From the NCBI GenBank assembly GCA_039720395.1, contig CM077826.1:15681962-15745961 (forward strand): a stretch of DNA of 64,000 bases, written 5' to 3'. This DNA is from Liquidambar formosana (taxonomy: Eukaryota; Streptophyta; Magnoliopsida; Saxifragales; Altingiaceae). Below are positions 47,540 through 58,752 of this stretch, piece after piece; position 1 is the stretch's first letter; the number at the start of each line of letters is the position of its first letter. The translations under genes were made by a program, and so were the position numbers. The notes below the pieces were generated by a model. The model ran no database searches, was not told the origin of the DNA, and worked only from the letters and a program-made list of their open reading frames with translations.

Positions 47540-48661
47540 GAGCAACCACTAATTAGTTTAGGCAGCGTGGTTTACGCTCCTGACTTTGAGTCATGTGGTT
47601 CTTCGTTGGGTTGCTAACATGATACTCTTACCCAACAAAAATGCATTTATTCAAAAAAAAAAAATCTCAAAACCCTTTTATATATAGCTATGATACTCTT
47701 ACCAAATAATGAAAGTGTCCATGAAAATCAAACGGGCTAGGATAATTGAGTCCAAATATGATTCCAAAAACTAATTAAAATTCTATATTAAAAATTTTAA
47801 TTAAATTTCTAGATTTTTTTTTATTATCAAAATCGGAGAAAATTAGCCATGTGCAACGCACGTGTGCAACAACAAATATATATATATATAAAGGGGACCT
47901 TTATTGGCATCCAAAGACTTTCTCTTCATCCTTCACTTTTTTTCCATTTCAAGGTTTTATAAAAATTATAAAAGGTTTCTATAAAAACCGAACACGCTGA
48001 CCATTAGAAAAACTCAGTTTGAACAAATTTGTAAAAGAAACATTTTTCAAAATCTATCGCTTAAATGAAAATTTTGGCCATTTATAGTATTTGTTTCATA
48101 AATGGCTAAAAAGTCTATTTAAAAGATAGGTTTTTAAAAAACATTTTTCTACAAAATTGTTTAAAATGATGTTTTATAGTAAATTAAGTGATTAGTTTTT
48201 ATGAAAATCTTTTATATTTTTCATAAAACCTTAAAATGTAAAGTAAATGAGAGATGAAAAGCAAGTCCTGGAGTGCCAATAGAGGCCTCATATATAAAAA
48301 CTACTGTAAAAAGGACAAAATGGCAAATGAAAAGCAGTGGACTAGAGGCAGCTATTATCCTTTATCGGCTTCTGCCCAGATTTCCCCTTCTTTCATCCTA
48401 TGTTTAATGTTTTGATTTTGGGCTGGTTACTGGGCTGATATACATATTGGGCTGCTTTTCTCTTATCTTGCCTGGGCTGATATCACAATCTAGCAAAATT
48501 ACATAAGCAAAAAAAAAAAAAAAAAAAAAAAAGAGTTGGGTGGGCTACCTGGGCTACAGCCCAGTATAGCCCACAACACAGCTCCGCCCTGTGAGCAACC
48601 ACTAATTAGTTTAGGCAGTGTGGCTTACGCTCCCACCTTTGAGTCACATGGTTCTTCGGAT
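47540..48661. repeat. 65-bp direct repeat bracketing about 1 kb
   Basis: gagcaaccactaattagttt plus about 45 further bases occurs at 47540-47604 and again at about 48592-48661 with few differences. The MITE copy D lies between. It suggests local duplication or an insertion that duplicated its flank. Confidence 0.6.
47893..48290. mobile_element. Mutator-like MITE, copy D (about 398 bp)
   Basis: Ends ggggacctttattggcatcc and the complement of gtgccaatagaggcctca, with arms paired as in copy C (ccatttatagtatttgtttc and its complement). The flanks tatataaa (47885-47892) and tatataaa (48291-48298) give at least 8 bp of target duplication in a TA tract. Confidence 0.75.
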
Positions 48662-50801
48662 CAATGTTAGAACAGAAGTTTCAAACGCCGAATTCATTAC
48701 GCATAGTTTTGATACACTTCTAGCTAGTAGGATTAATTAGGCGGAAACCTTAGAAGTTAGCATTGCCTGGTTTTTCAGATTTTGACGCCTTCTTGTTATC
48801 AGACTTCCCTAATTTTAGATGATTGACCAACATATTTATTTATGTTTAGTCTGTCAAAAAAATTTGCACTAGCTAGCTTTAATTACCCTTCACTTGATTG
48901 ATTGGTGAGGTCTCGCCTTTGGCTGCTGCTGCTGGTGGTTTGTTTGCTCCTCATAAGCTTTAATGCTTTTAATAAGTATGCCACATGGCTTAAAATTGGT
49001 GAAATTTTTGTGACCCCCTACATCATCAGTGTAAAGCCCGTCTGTGTTTGTAAGATTCCCTTCTCTTCATTTTTATACTGCCAAAACCAAAGCAGTAAAC
49101 TCTTCCAATCTTCCTAGAGGATGCTTCAGATGACCACCAATTGTTGTCCCACTTTGAAGTGGGATGACGAAAGCCAGTACAAACACCCAAACCCTCCTAT
49201 ATAAAGATTTTAAGTCTCTCATTCTGGCAATTCTTCATGGAATTATTGGAAAAGGTAAATCAGTTATTAGGGAACAAAATGAAACAAACCTTGAAATCCA
49301 CCAAGAATCACCTCAAAGAAACAAACAACAACAACAAAAGCAAAAAAAATAAAAAAAATAAAAAAAAAAAATGATGGAAGCCAGCCATATAACAAGGACC
49401 ATTTGGCATAAAGTTTCCTCCCACTCAATCCGGCTTCTTCAGACATCACAAAATATTTTCATCTTCAACCTGTGGAACAGGAAAGAGAACCAGATGATCA
49501 AAAGCAAGAATTTTCATTTTACTGGAATAAAGAATACCGCATGATGTTTACTGATCTTCAATTACTTTGATAAAGTTGCTTATGATCGTAACTTCACTTT
49601 ATAACATTTAATAGAGAAAACTAACTAAACATGGCAGATCGAAACTCAAGAATCAGGAGAGGTGTCGTACGCACACAGCAGGATTGACTTCTTCAAGAGC
49701 CATGAAATTAATGCGCAAAATTTGAAATGTGATAATTATAGATGTTACTCTTAGTGCTTTCTCAGCCTCTAAATGAATGGAGCACTGATAGTAAAATTTG
49801 TGACAAGGTACGTGCATTTACAGATATATTGAAAAAACCCCACTTTCCCGAAGGAATCGAGTGTGGGGCAGGGGCAGGGGCAGCACCCCTCCTCTTGGTA
49901 TGTCCCTGCCAAAATGGGTTATTTAACGAAATCTAGGAATAGATTTGCAACCAAGTGTGATTTCTTGGTGTTGGGTGAATATTTTTTTTGCACATTCCAC
50001 CAATCTAATAAGAGGAATAGCATATTTAGTTGTACTTACCAATGATAAATCAATAAAAGAATAAACTAGCTAGACATTAGATCAAGCAATTCAAGGAACC
50101 AAATATATATATATATATTTCTTTAATGGGACAAAGCTATTAGCACATATATGGGCTCTTAAACAAAGCAAGCACACATAAAAAAGGATCAATTCTCAAA
50201 TTCTCATTTTTGCACCAAATATTTTCATAAATCTCTTCACACACTTATGTCAAATATGATAATTTTATCTCACTTTCTTCTGAGTTCTCTGTCAATGTCT
50301 CATACACAGGACACTGCATGTTGAACAGAAACTCAACAATCTACAAATATAAGAAGGGATCAGAATGTAATTACAGCTCTAACTGGCGTGGTCACATGTG
50401 TTTGGATTGAATAATAAACTGGAGGGACACTTGGTTAAGAATTTTAGCTGGTTGGGTGAACCTCAGGCTCAACCTTTTGTAGTTAAAACTTATACCCAAA
50501 GAAGTTCCAACAAAAGAATTCATTTCAAAATTTTATCAAGCATCTGGTGGGCATACTTTGTAGTACTATATTGTCAATTCACTTCCAGTTGAAACCATCA
50601 GACAAGAGAAAAGAATTTAATTCTATACAACATATATATATATATATATAGTACCCCAGTTTAGAACTAAAAAAGTATTTGAGATTGTAGTTCACACACC
50701 TGAGAGGTTTTCAATCAAATGTCGTAGGTCCGAGGTCTTCTATAATAGTCGCCAATTAGGAGGTCACTATGGTTACATTGCCACGCTTCGTCCAAGATTC
50801 T
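48662..50801 (-). other. 3' flank of CNL copy 2, paralogous to 35.4-38.2 kb
   Basis: From about 49080 the sequence follows the same order as the flank of copy 1 (aaactcttccaatctt; gatgacgaaagccag; cacccaaaccc; ttcatcttcaacctgtgg) but without the solo LTR. Low-complexity A/T tracts at about 49335-49370 and (TA)n at 50635. No separate gene. Confidence 0.55.
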
Positions 50802-53456
50802 TCAATTGAAGAGCCGAGCAAGTTGAAGAAAAGCATTACGAGTGGCTTCATTCTCCCATTCTAATCCATTCCACCAGTTTTCGTCTCCATAAATGACAGC
50901 TCCGCATCCCTTAGCACTGTCAGAGTTGAGTGGGAGCTTCTTCAGATTTCGGCAGCCAAACACTTCGATAGATTTCAAGCAAGGGAAGGGTAGGGCATTC
51001 GGACAGATGCTCTTCAAATTCGATAGATCAAATAATTTTAGAGTTGTGAGTTTTGCAAATGGGTTCAGATTTCCTCCCTCCTCTGCAGCTCCACCCCATT
51101 TACCACAACTTATTACTTCTTCCATTCCTCCACATGAAATTATATGAAGAACCTCAAGGTTTGGAGCAAAAATAAGCCATGTTAGTTCCTTCAATTTATG
51201 ACTATCAACTATGCCTATGGAGCGAAGGTTGTGGAAGATTGGGTGGCCTATGATCTCTGAATTTGCCATTCCTTCCCCTGCCCTTTCAACTCTCATAGCT
51301 TCTAAATCATACCAACCATCGATAGTAAGCTCACTTAGACGACACATACTTTCTAGAAATGATAAATTTAAATATTTTGAACCCTTCATAGACCACAATG
51401 ATAGAATTGTGGTATAGCTGGGTAACTTGGGGGAGCTTAGAAAACGTGATAGAACAGAGACAGTGTCTATGGCAATACATAAACGGTTCAGGTCTTTCAA
51501 GCACTCCACTTCCTCAACTATGGTTTCTGATAAACCACTTATTCCATCAATTTTCAATACTTGCAACTTTTTAAAGCTTGATAGCAATCCCTCTGGAATT
51601 TTATCAATTCTTATATTGTCCAAACCCAAATATTTCAGTTCTACTAAGTTCCTAAAGTCAAATGGCAAGTCACTTATTTCTGTGTCGGACAAATTGAGGT
51701 ATCGTAATGAAACCAATGCACAAATTTCTACTGGTAACCAACCTAAATATCTGTTCCGTGACAAATCCAAAACCCTTAGATTAGGCATAAATGAAAAGAA
51801 ACCAGGTGTGATCATCTTCAAATTATTATCATTGAGAAACAAAGTCAAAAGATTTGGGCATGAAGGTGTCTCTGTTAGTTTCTCAATGTCATTGTCCATC
51901 AATGATATCCTCTCAACCCCCTTCCATTTGCCAACATCAGGTGCTTTTTCTAAACCATCCCCTGCTTGTACCAAAACCTTGTCCTTCACCATTCTACATT
52001 CACAAGCTATCCACAATGCCATGTCGCGTATCACGTCATGCATCTTAACTTCATCTCTTGAATTCTCCTCCAATAAACATGCACGAATAAGAGTACCCAT
52101 GATATGGTGTCCTTGGTTTTCAGCTTCATTCAATTCATCAAATTCGTCCAAAAATGCCTCACAAGTCCAATATTCAATCAACCGCTCTTTGGCAATTGAA
52201 TAATCTTCCGGGAATAAAGAACAATATAAGAAACAAGATCTAATTGTATCGTTCTCTAAACTATCATAACTGAATTTTAAAAGAGCAAACACATTTGTTT
52301 CCATACCAGAAAACTCCACGGCAGATTTCTGTAATACTTGTTTTGCATATTCCCATTCTTGGGGAGTCTTTTTGCAAGCCATGGCTCGGCCAATGGTGAT
52401 GAGAACGAGGGGCAAACCCTTGCACTCTTCTGCCACAGTTTCAGCTAGCTTAGAAATTTTGGGATGAAAATTTAGGGTATCTTCTCCGACTTTTCCCCGA
52501 AACAAATCCCAGGCCGTCTTCGGTTCCAGAATCTTCACTTTAATCTTCTTATCAGCTTCCATGCAGCCACACACATCCTCAGATCGGGTCGTAAATACTA
52601 CCTTACACTTATTTTGTCTGTTTGGAAGTGGAATGCCCAATGTTGATAGATCGAGTCGCTCCCATAAATCGTCCACCAATAACACAAACTTCCTCTGTTT
52701 CAACACCCTGAAGATGCTGTCAGTTTTCTCTTCTTGGCCTTTTTGGTCCCATGTGGTATCGTGAATCCCTATCTTTTTCCCAATATCATCTTGAAACTTT
52801 GTGAGGTTTGGACTTTTGGACACCACTGTCCAAATCACAGCATCAAAACGAGGAGTATGGTTGCATAACTCACTATTGATTTGAGTTAGGAGGGTAGTTT
52901 TGCCAACACCACCCATTCCGTACAAGCCAATAATTCCCACTCCTTCATCTTGAATGTAGCTCCAAACCTCGTTAAACGTTGATTGCAAGCCCACATTCGG
53001 TTGGCTTGGCCTTTCTTCTATCGGAGCAGAAATTGGTTTGGTAGCGACACTATCGAAATGTCCTTTTCCTTTTAGATTTTCCACCTCTTCTAGCTTTTTG
53101 GCAAATTTCTTCCCCAACGTGTAGCTGGTTATGCAGTTCCTGGGACAACAACCTCCAACGCATTTTTTCTGAATTTCTTGAGAGCAATCCCCGTTCAATT
53201 TATCAACTTCAGTTTCCAAAGATTCAACCCTTGAAAGCCACCCATCTACTTGTTTCAGTCGCTGCATTTGTCCTGCTTCAGCAATGTCGACCTTTCCCTT
53301 CACATCGTCCCTTAACTGTTTTAACTCTTGCGATGCGATCGTCAAAGCCTCAAGATTTTTTTCAAGCTCACATAGATACTTTGCTGGCCTCGTGCAATCC
53401 AAGCAGCCAGTGACCACACTATCGGCCGAGATTGAGACAGAGAATAGATTACCCAT
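50802..53456 (-). CDS. CC-NB-ARC-LRR immune receptor, RPS5-like, copy 2 (intact)
   Basis: Single exon, 884 residues, no interruption. The start MGNLFS (53456) gives a myristoylation motif, preferred over an ATG 18 bases upstream. Motifs: coiled coil about 25-130, P-loop GLYGMGGVGKTT at 177-188, WTVVSKS, kinase-2 FVLLVDDLWE, VVFTTRSEDVC, GLPLVLITIGRAM, CFLYCSLFPED, KMHDVIRDMALW and LRRs with LRVLDLSRN, LRYLNLSDTEI and LKSIEVFGCRNLKKLPL. It is a close paralogue of the gene at 38195-40901; differences gather in the LRR region, as expected if effector recognition has diverged. The recognised pathogen is unknown. Its upstream side carries a solo LTR with a W-box array. Confidence 0.95.
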   Translation of the reverse strand: MGNLFSVSISADSVVTGCLDCTRPAKYLCELEKNLEALTIASQELKQLRDDVKGKVDIAEAGQMQRLKQVDGWLSRVESLETEVDKLNGDCSQEIQKKCVGGCCPRNCITSYTLGKKFAKKLEEVENLKGKGHFDSVATKPISAPIEERPSQPNVGLQSTFNEVWSYIQDEGVGIIGLYGMGGVGKTTLLTQINSELCNHTPRFDAVIWTVVSKSPNLTKFQDDIGKKIGIHDTTWDQKGQEEKTDSIFRVLKQRKFVLLVDDLWERLDLSTLGIPLPNRQNKCKVVFTTRSEDVCGCMEADKKIKVKILEPKTAWDLFRGKVGEDTLNFHPKISKLAETVAEECKGLPLVLITIGRAMACKKTPQEWEYAKQVLQKSAVEFSGMETNVFALLKFSYDSLENDTIRSCFLYCSLFPEDYSIAKERLIEYWTCEAFLDEFDELNEAENQGHHIMGTLIRACLLEENSRDEVKMHDVIRDMALWIACECRMVKDKVLVQAGDGLEKAPDVGKWKGVERISLMDNDIEKLTETPSCPNLLTLFLNDNNLKMITPGFFSFMPNLRVLDLSRNRYLGWLPVEICALVSLRYLNLSDTEISDLPFDFRNLVELKYLGLDNIRIDKIPEGLLSSFKKLQVLKIDGISGLSETIVEEVECLKDLNRLCIAIDTVSVLSRFLSSPKLPSYTTILSLWSMKGSKYLNLSFLESMCRLSELTIDGWYDLEAMRVERAGEGMANSEIIGHPIFHNLRSIGIVDSHKLKELTWLIFAPNLEVLHIISCGGMEEVISCGKWGGAAEEGGNLNPFAKLTTLKLFDLSNLKSICPNALPFPCLKSIEVFGCRNLKKLPLNSDSAKGCGAVIYGDENWWNGLEWENEATRNAFLQLARLFN

Positions 53457-54789
53457 GGTCTGTAAAAGATACAAATTGAGAGAGGGAAGAAGAATGATTA
53501 TTGGTGGTGTGAATATCCTTTGAGCAATTAATTATGGGGTCTGGAATATGAGTAATTCAATTCAATTGTGGGAGCTATTTTTAATTGCAGTTGTTGTATA
53601 ATTATTGCTGGTGTTCCGCTGCCACTGCCTCTTTATATATATCTTGTATCTTATAAGAAAGTAGAGACTAGTGGGTCCAAATTGGACGGTTAAATGGCGC
53701 AAGAAAGACAAAATAATTTGGGGAAATCCTATTTACATGTAAAGTTTCCCAACTAATTCCATCTAAAAAGATAGATGGTTGCAGACTTGCAGTCTTGTTG
53801 ACTGAGACACTATTTAGAAATCCTCAAGAAGGACACCTAGAGGGTTGCAGTCTTTTTGACTCTGCGCTAATCATTCATACTAAACAATCCTCTACCCAAT
53901 GCGAATTAAAAGTAGGCCCTTTCCCCTCTTTCTAAGTTTCTACGTGTAACAAGTAACAACCTCTAAAATAACCAAATTAATTAGTTAATTAAGTAGATTA
54001 AATTAGATTAATATGATGAAATAAGTAATAAATAAATAATAAAAAAAGAAAAGAAAAAGAAAACCGACCCTCTTGCTGTTTGGAAAGCAGGAGGTGGAAG
54101 TGAGAGAGAGAACAGTGGTGATGAGGCACCAAACACCGCCTTTCCCTCCCCCCCTCCCTGATGTATATAGTTGAAGAGGGAGATTGATTTCAGACGAAAA
54201 CAGAAAAAAACCTAGAAGGAGAAAGCCAGAGAAGAGAGAGAAGGAGAAAGAGAGAGAAGGAACTAAGAGAGAGAGGGAGGGAAATTGCTCAAAATTGTTA
54301 GAGAAGCTTGAAAATCTGGTGAGAGACTTTTCCTTTCTTATGTATTGGTTATGGGTAGTAATAATTTAAAGATATTGAGTGTTGAATTGATGTTTGAGAA
54401 GCTTGGGAATTTCATCAATGGTTTCCCGAAATTTAGAAAATTCATATCTTATGCATGTGATTGAATTTAACCATGAAATTTTTAGTGGATATATATAACA
54501 GTACGAAGAATATTGTGGTAAAATTTGATGATTTAATTTCGAGTATGTTAGAAGAAACAATTTGAAAAAAGAAATTGAGTTTTTATAAATTTCAATACGT
54601 TTCAATGATCCTAGTCCAAGTTTGATAATTTTAATAAATACTAGATGTTGAGAGCTTTCATATACACTAAATTCGTAAAATTTGGTTTGATAAATGAACC
54701 CTATGGATTTTTCAAATTTTTGCAAAATTCATAAAATTATAACAGAAAAATAGAGGAGTTGGTGGTTGAAGATGAACAGTACGGGCCGG

Positions 54790-54975
54790 TTTGACCTGGT
54801 TCAGCCCACTTTGACCGGTTCAACCTATTTGACGCTGTTTGGCTCATTTTGACCCGTTTGAGTGGTTTGACCCACTATGACTAGTTTGACTAATTGGACT
54901 ATTTTGATCCGGTTTGACTCATTTGACTTGATTTGACCCGTTTTGATTGTTGACCCAAATTAAACTGGTTTGACT
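54790..54975 (+). promoter_or_regulatory. Array of 11 TTGAC (W-box) cores inside the LTR
   Basis: Within 186 bases the pentamer ttgac occurs 11 times on the plus strand; ten are ttgacc or ttgact, the core bound by WRKY factors. The spacing is about 10-25 bases. It lies about 1.3 kb upstream of the CNL copy 2 start. Two further ttgact cores lie nearer, at 53798 and 53856. Binding is inference. Confidence 0.55.
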
Positions 54976-55813
54976 CAGTTCTGTCCCAAAATTTATTTCC
55001 AAAATTTTTATCAAATTAATAATTTATTGAAAAATCAAGGTATTGTTTGGATGTCAAGAAAGTGATTTTTAAAGAAGGTCCATTTTTGAGTTTCAAATCC
55101 TATAACTGACTTTAATTGTGTATAAAATTTTTATTTTAAGCCCGATTGTGATGAAACTTGAACCGTAATGCTCCTGCTAAAGAACAATACAATCTATTTT
55201 AATTTTGTTAGATTTCATGAAATTTGAAATTATACCCCTGTTTGAGTTAAATGACCATTTTGCCCCTGTTTGCCCACCAAAATGGTTCTAATGATCTCTA
55301 ATTTTTGGCATAGTTTGGATCAAAATTTTCTTAGAACTACCTTATATTTACAAAAGGGTTATAAGGTGAAAGTTTCACTAAAAATTTGTATTTTTACATT
55401 ACACCCATTTTACCCCTATGATAGAAAAATGATAAGAATGGTTGGAACCAAAACTGAGAGTTAAAATTCAAGTAATATTTCCATGAGTAAAGACTTGAAG
55501 TAATACCTTTAAAAAATAAAGGTAGGTGTGATTAGAATTGATTTGTAAGTTGAATATTATAAATTATTATTGAGAATTTTGACAACAAATCAATTGAAAG
55601 AATTAGAGTTTTATATAATCATAATCATAATGATTGAAAGAAAAGAGTTGCTTAATGATGGAAATGAGAAATTCGTAGGTTATGATATGAGATGATTTAT
55701 CATTAAAAATCATTGTGTTGGAAAGGAAAGGATTGTTTAACAATTCTAATAAAAAGAATACTGGTTATATCTTGTTATGAAATATAAACATTTGAGAAAT
55801 AGATTAGCATGTT

Positions 55814-56062
55814 TTATTATTCGAAGTTTGTTATGGCTTATGATGATAGAAATAGATCAATGAACTGATTTATTATTCGAAATTGATTGTAACTTATAAT
55901 GGTAGAAATAAATCAATAAGTTGATTTATTATTTCAAGCTTATAGTGGCTTATGACTGTTGAAATAAATCAATGAGCCGATTTATTATTTGAAGTTTATA
56001 ATGACTTATGACTGTTGAAATAAATCAATGAGCTGATTTATTATTGAGAATCATTGTGACTT
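55814..56062. repeat. 56-bp tandem repeat, about 4.5 copies, in the solo LTR
   Basis: Units start ttattatt(c/t)gaa and end aaataaatcaatgagctgat. Neighbouring units differ at several positions; the last is partial. Confidence 0.8.
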
Positions 56063-56721
56063 ATTATGTTTGAATTGTGATTGACGATGGGTAGATAGCT
56101 GGGATTGAGTCAGCCCTATAGGTAGTGCACTATTACACAATGTTGGCATGAGGTCAATTAACTGTATACACATATGCATGAGGAATATGTGCTATGGCTA
56201 AATTTTGACGTACATTTGGTATGAAACCTATGTATGTTGGATTGCAAATGAGTTTTTGCAGGTCACAATATGAGAAAGCTAAGTAGGTATGAGAATTGAG
56301 ATGAAGTTATTATATGTTTTTGTGTTATATCTTGAGAAAATATAAATATGAAATAAATGTTGATTGATTATAGAACTGTGCTTGTATTGAATACACAAGG
56401 TAAGGAATTAGTCCTCACTAAGCCGTAGTGCTTATAATGTTAATTTAAATAACATTTCAGGGTGAAAGTTGAACGAGTAGTTGGGAGGAATTTTTGTGAA
56501 GCTTGATCTTTAAAAATAAAAGTTAATGTTTTGTAGAATTGATAAGAGTAACAATTCGTATGTATATGTAGTAACTGTGATGTATGAAATCCACAAGCTC
56601 CAGGAAGACCAGTATAACTTAACCATAGTTTAAGTTTTATTTTGAGAACTAAACGATGATGATATCTAAATTAATAGCAGTCAGGTCTTTAAAAGGTGTG
56701 ACACTATGATCTTTCTTTCAA

Positions 56722-56884
56722 GTGAGTCTTCTATGTAACTGTAACATGGTCACGTCAGTGTTATAAGCTAATAGGAACAAAGCAAAGTGGAATTGCAGGG
56801 TTAAAACGTACTTAGATAGTCTCACTTTCCTCCACTCTTATTAGCTTGTGACACGACATCAGTCGTATCACAGTTGCATATAAG
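56722..56884. mobile_element. Inverted-repeat MITE of the GAGTCTTTCATGTAAC family, copy 2
   Basis: gtgagtcttctatgtaactg at the left pairs with the right end around cgtatcacagttgcatataag; ataagctaatagga pairs with cttattagcttgtg. It matches copy 1 at 28345. A half copy starts at 57407. Confidence 0.65.
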
Positions 56885-56889
56885 TTTTT

Positions 56890-57934
56890 CTTATTTCCTT
56901 ATTCTCCTCTCCTCTCTTCGATTTCTCATACTCTTTGTCTCCGTGTTCTAGATTATTGTTTAGAATTGCAATCTACACAACTGTATAGTAATTTGTCACA
57001 ATCTTTCTTTTCTCTCCTCACTCTCTTTCTTTCCCCTCTTTCACGCTCTCTCTTTCTCTCTCTCTCATTAGATTGAGTTTAATGAAATTCTAGTTTATTG
57101 GATTTCCAAAAATATCGTTCCATACTTGCATTCTAAAAAACGATGTGGGTCCCACTTCGTGTGTCACGCACTGCACTAATCAGTGAGCGAAGGAACCTTC
57201 GTGGCTGAATGTAGCATTTCCTAGTTTAGTAATACTAACTCAGCATAAAAAAAAAGTTCAATATATAATGTATGAACTCCTTAATTTCCCAAAAGAATTC
57301 TTATGATGCGGCATGAAAAGAGGTGAATTAATAGGATCTAATAGTTGTTATCCACCTCTATTTTTAGGCTACATCATAAGGTTTGTTTTGGCTATTAAGA
57401 AATTGAGTGAGTCTTTCATGTAACTGTGACACGACCATGTGGTGTCAATGGGAGTGAAGCATATAATAGAATTGTGAGGTCAAAAGTACTTTGATTATTG
57501 AAAGCTAGTGATTCTAATTTGGTTATTAACAATTTAAATCACTTTGATAAATGCCTTTAGACAATTTATAGTATAATTAGTGTTTGTAAGAAACATCATT
57601 ATTGAGAATAATATGGATATTAAACTTAATCATGTGTATAGATAAGCAAATAAAAATGTCAGATGGTATTACAAAGTTAGGGTATAAAGTAAAATGTAAT
57701 CGTTTATGGGAATATGGTTTTTGTTTAGAAATAATGGTTGTTATTGGGAAGATTTTATAGGTAAAGCTAGTTTGAGGGGGTGTAGACATCCCATTTTGTA
57801 CTGCCTAATTAATTTGAGATAACATATTTTGGAATCTCTATGATAAGGTCTATGATGTTTATTGTCAACTTGGGTTTTCTTCTACGAGCTATCAAGCAAG
57901 TGGGTTAGGTAGTGCATTCAATGGGAAATATATA

Positions 57935-57966
<32 letters not shown>

Positions 57967-58336
57967 ATAAAACAAAGAAGGGTGAAGTGAGTGGGGGAGA
58001 ATGGAGAGGGGGGAATGTTGAGACTTTGAGAGAGAGAGAGAGGAATAGGCAGGGAAGAGGGACAAACAGTGAGTGAGAGAGAAAAGAAAAGAAAGAAAGT
58101 GATGAGTTCATACAAAGAGAGAGAATGAAAGAAGATGAGTTGTGAGTAGCTTGCTTGGCTAATGGAAGAGACGCTGCCAGCTTTACAGTGGACCTGAGGG
58201 ATGGTTTGAATACCAACCTATTTCTTTTGATACTTGATAGTAGGATTGTATAAATTGTTCAGATTGTGATTTTGTTGCATACAATATCCGTTTGGGCTAA
58301 CCTCTTTTACAGGAGAGCTGGTTTCATTGTGGAGAA
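56890..58336. other. Spacer with duplicated CNL upstream block and simple repeats
   Basis: 57100-57390 is paralogous to 41268-41590 upstream of CNL copy 1. A half MITE is at 57407-57500. At 57781 tgtagacatcccattttg resembles the start of the Ty3 LTR at 58753, so a second LTR fragment may begin here. (TG)n(TA)n at 57930-57966 and a GA-rich stretch to about 58130. CT-rich tract at about 56900-57070. No gene is supported. Confidence 0.5.
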
Positions 58337-58661
58337 GATGAAATGGTGATACCATTTAAGTGCGTACGCACCCAAACATGGTGCGTACGCATCCTAGTCC
58401 AGGCTAGATGAAACAATGATGCCATTTAGGTGCGTGTGCACCCAAACATGGGGTGTACGCATCCTAGTCTAGGCAGATAGTTTTGTTCTATTTTATAATT
58501 TAAGACGCATACCCATAATGCGTACGCATACATTGTAATGCATACACACCTTTAAGGAGTAATTTTAGTCAGTGTTTGTTTTTATTACTAAAATCTGGAA
58601 AGTGCCACTTAGGTGTGTACACACCCCTCAATGGTGCGTACACATCCCTATTCAGGTAGAA
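58337..58661. repeat. Repeats carrying the palindrome TGCGTACGCA
   Basis: A unit of about 72 bases with gatgaaa, gccatttaggtgcgt, acccaaacatgg and tacgcatcctagtc occurs twice in tandem (58337-58484), and a degenerate third (ccacttaggtgtgtacacac) is at 58604-58661. tgcgtacgca and variants recur between them. Confidence 0.7.
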
Positions 58662-58752
58662 AGTTTATTTGTTTATTTTCCTTTGTTTAATAGCCTTTGA
58701 TTCATGTATATTTTGCCTTCTTTCCATTATCACTTCATCATCATTTATGCGT

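Larger units (their letters stand above)
53945..56703. mobile_element. Solo LTR (2759 bp), Tekay/Del-like, upstream of CNL copy 2
   Basis: Starts tgtaaca and ends tgtgaca, inverted at 6 of 7 bases; aacctctaaaataacc near the start and ggtgtgaca at the end are typical of Tekay/Del Ty3 LTRs. Flanks ctacg (53940-53944) and ctatg (56704-56708) match 4 of 5. It contains a GA-rich stretch (54150-54300), a TTGAC array and a 56-bp tandem repeat. No retrotransposon proteins are found, so it is probably a solo LTR. It interrupts the duplicated upstream block of the CNL. Confidence 0.68.

Noticed and set aside
51427..52203. 258-codon plus-strand frame
   Set aside because: It is antisense to the intact CNL copy 2 and only reflects its codon pattern.
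54184..54369. Lys/Arg/Glu-rich small ORF
   Set aside because: It is a GA-rich tract inside the solo LTR rather than a gene.
55814..56062. Possible CRISPR-like array
   Set aside because: The 56-bp units are contiguous without spacers and lie in a plant LTR; it is an ordinary tandem repeat.
57781..58752. Separate complete LTR beginning tgtagacatccc
   Set aside because: Only the first bases resemble the LTR at 58753; no matching end, primer site or target duplication was found.
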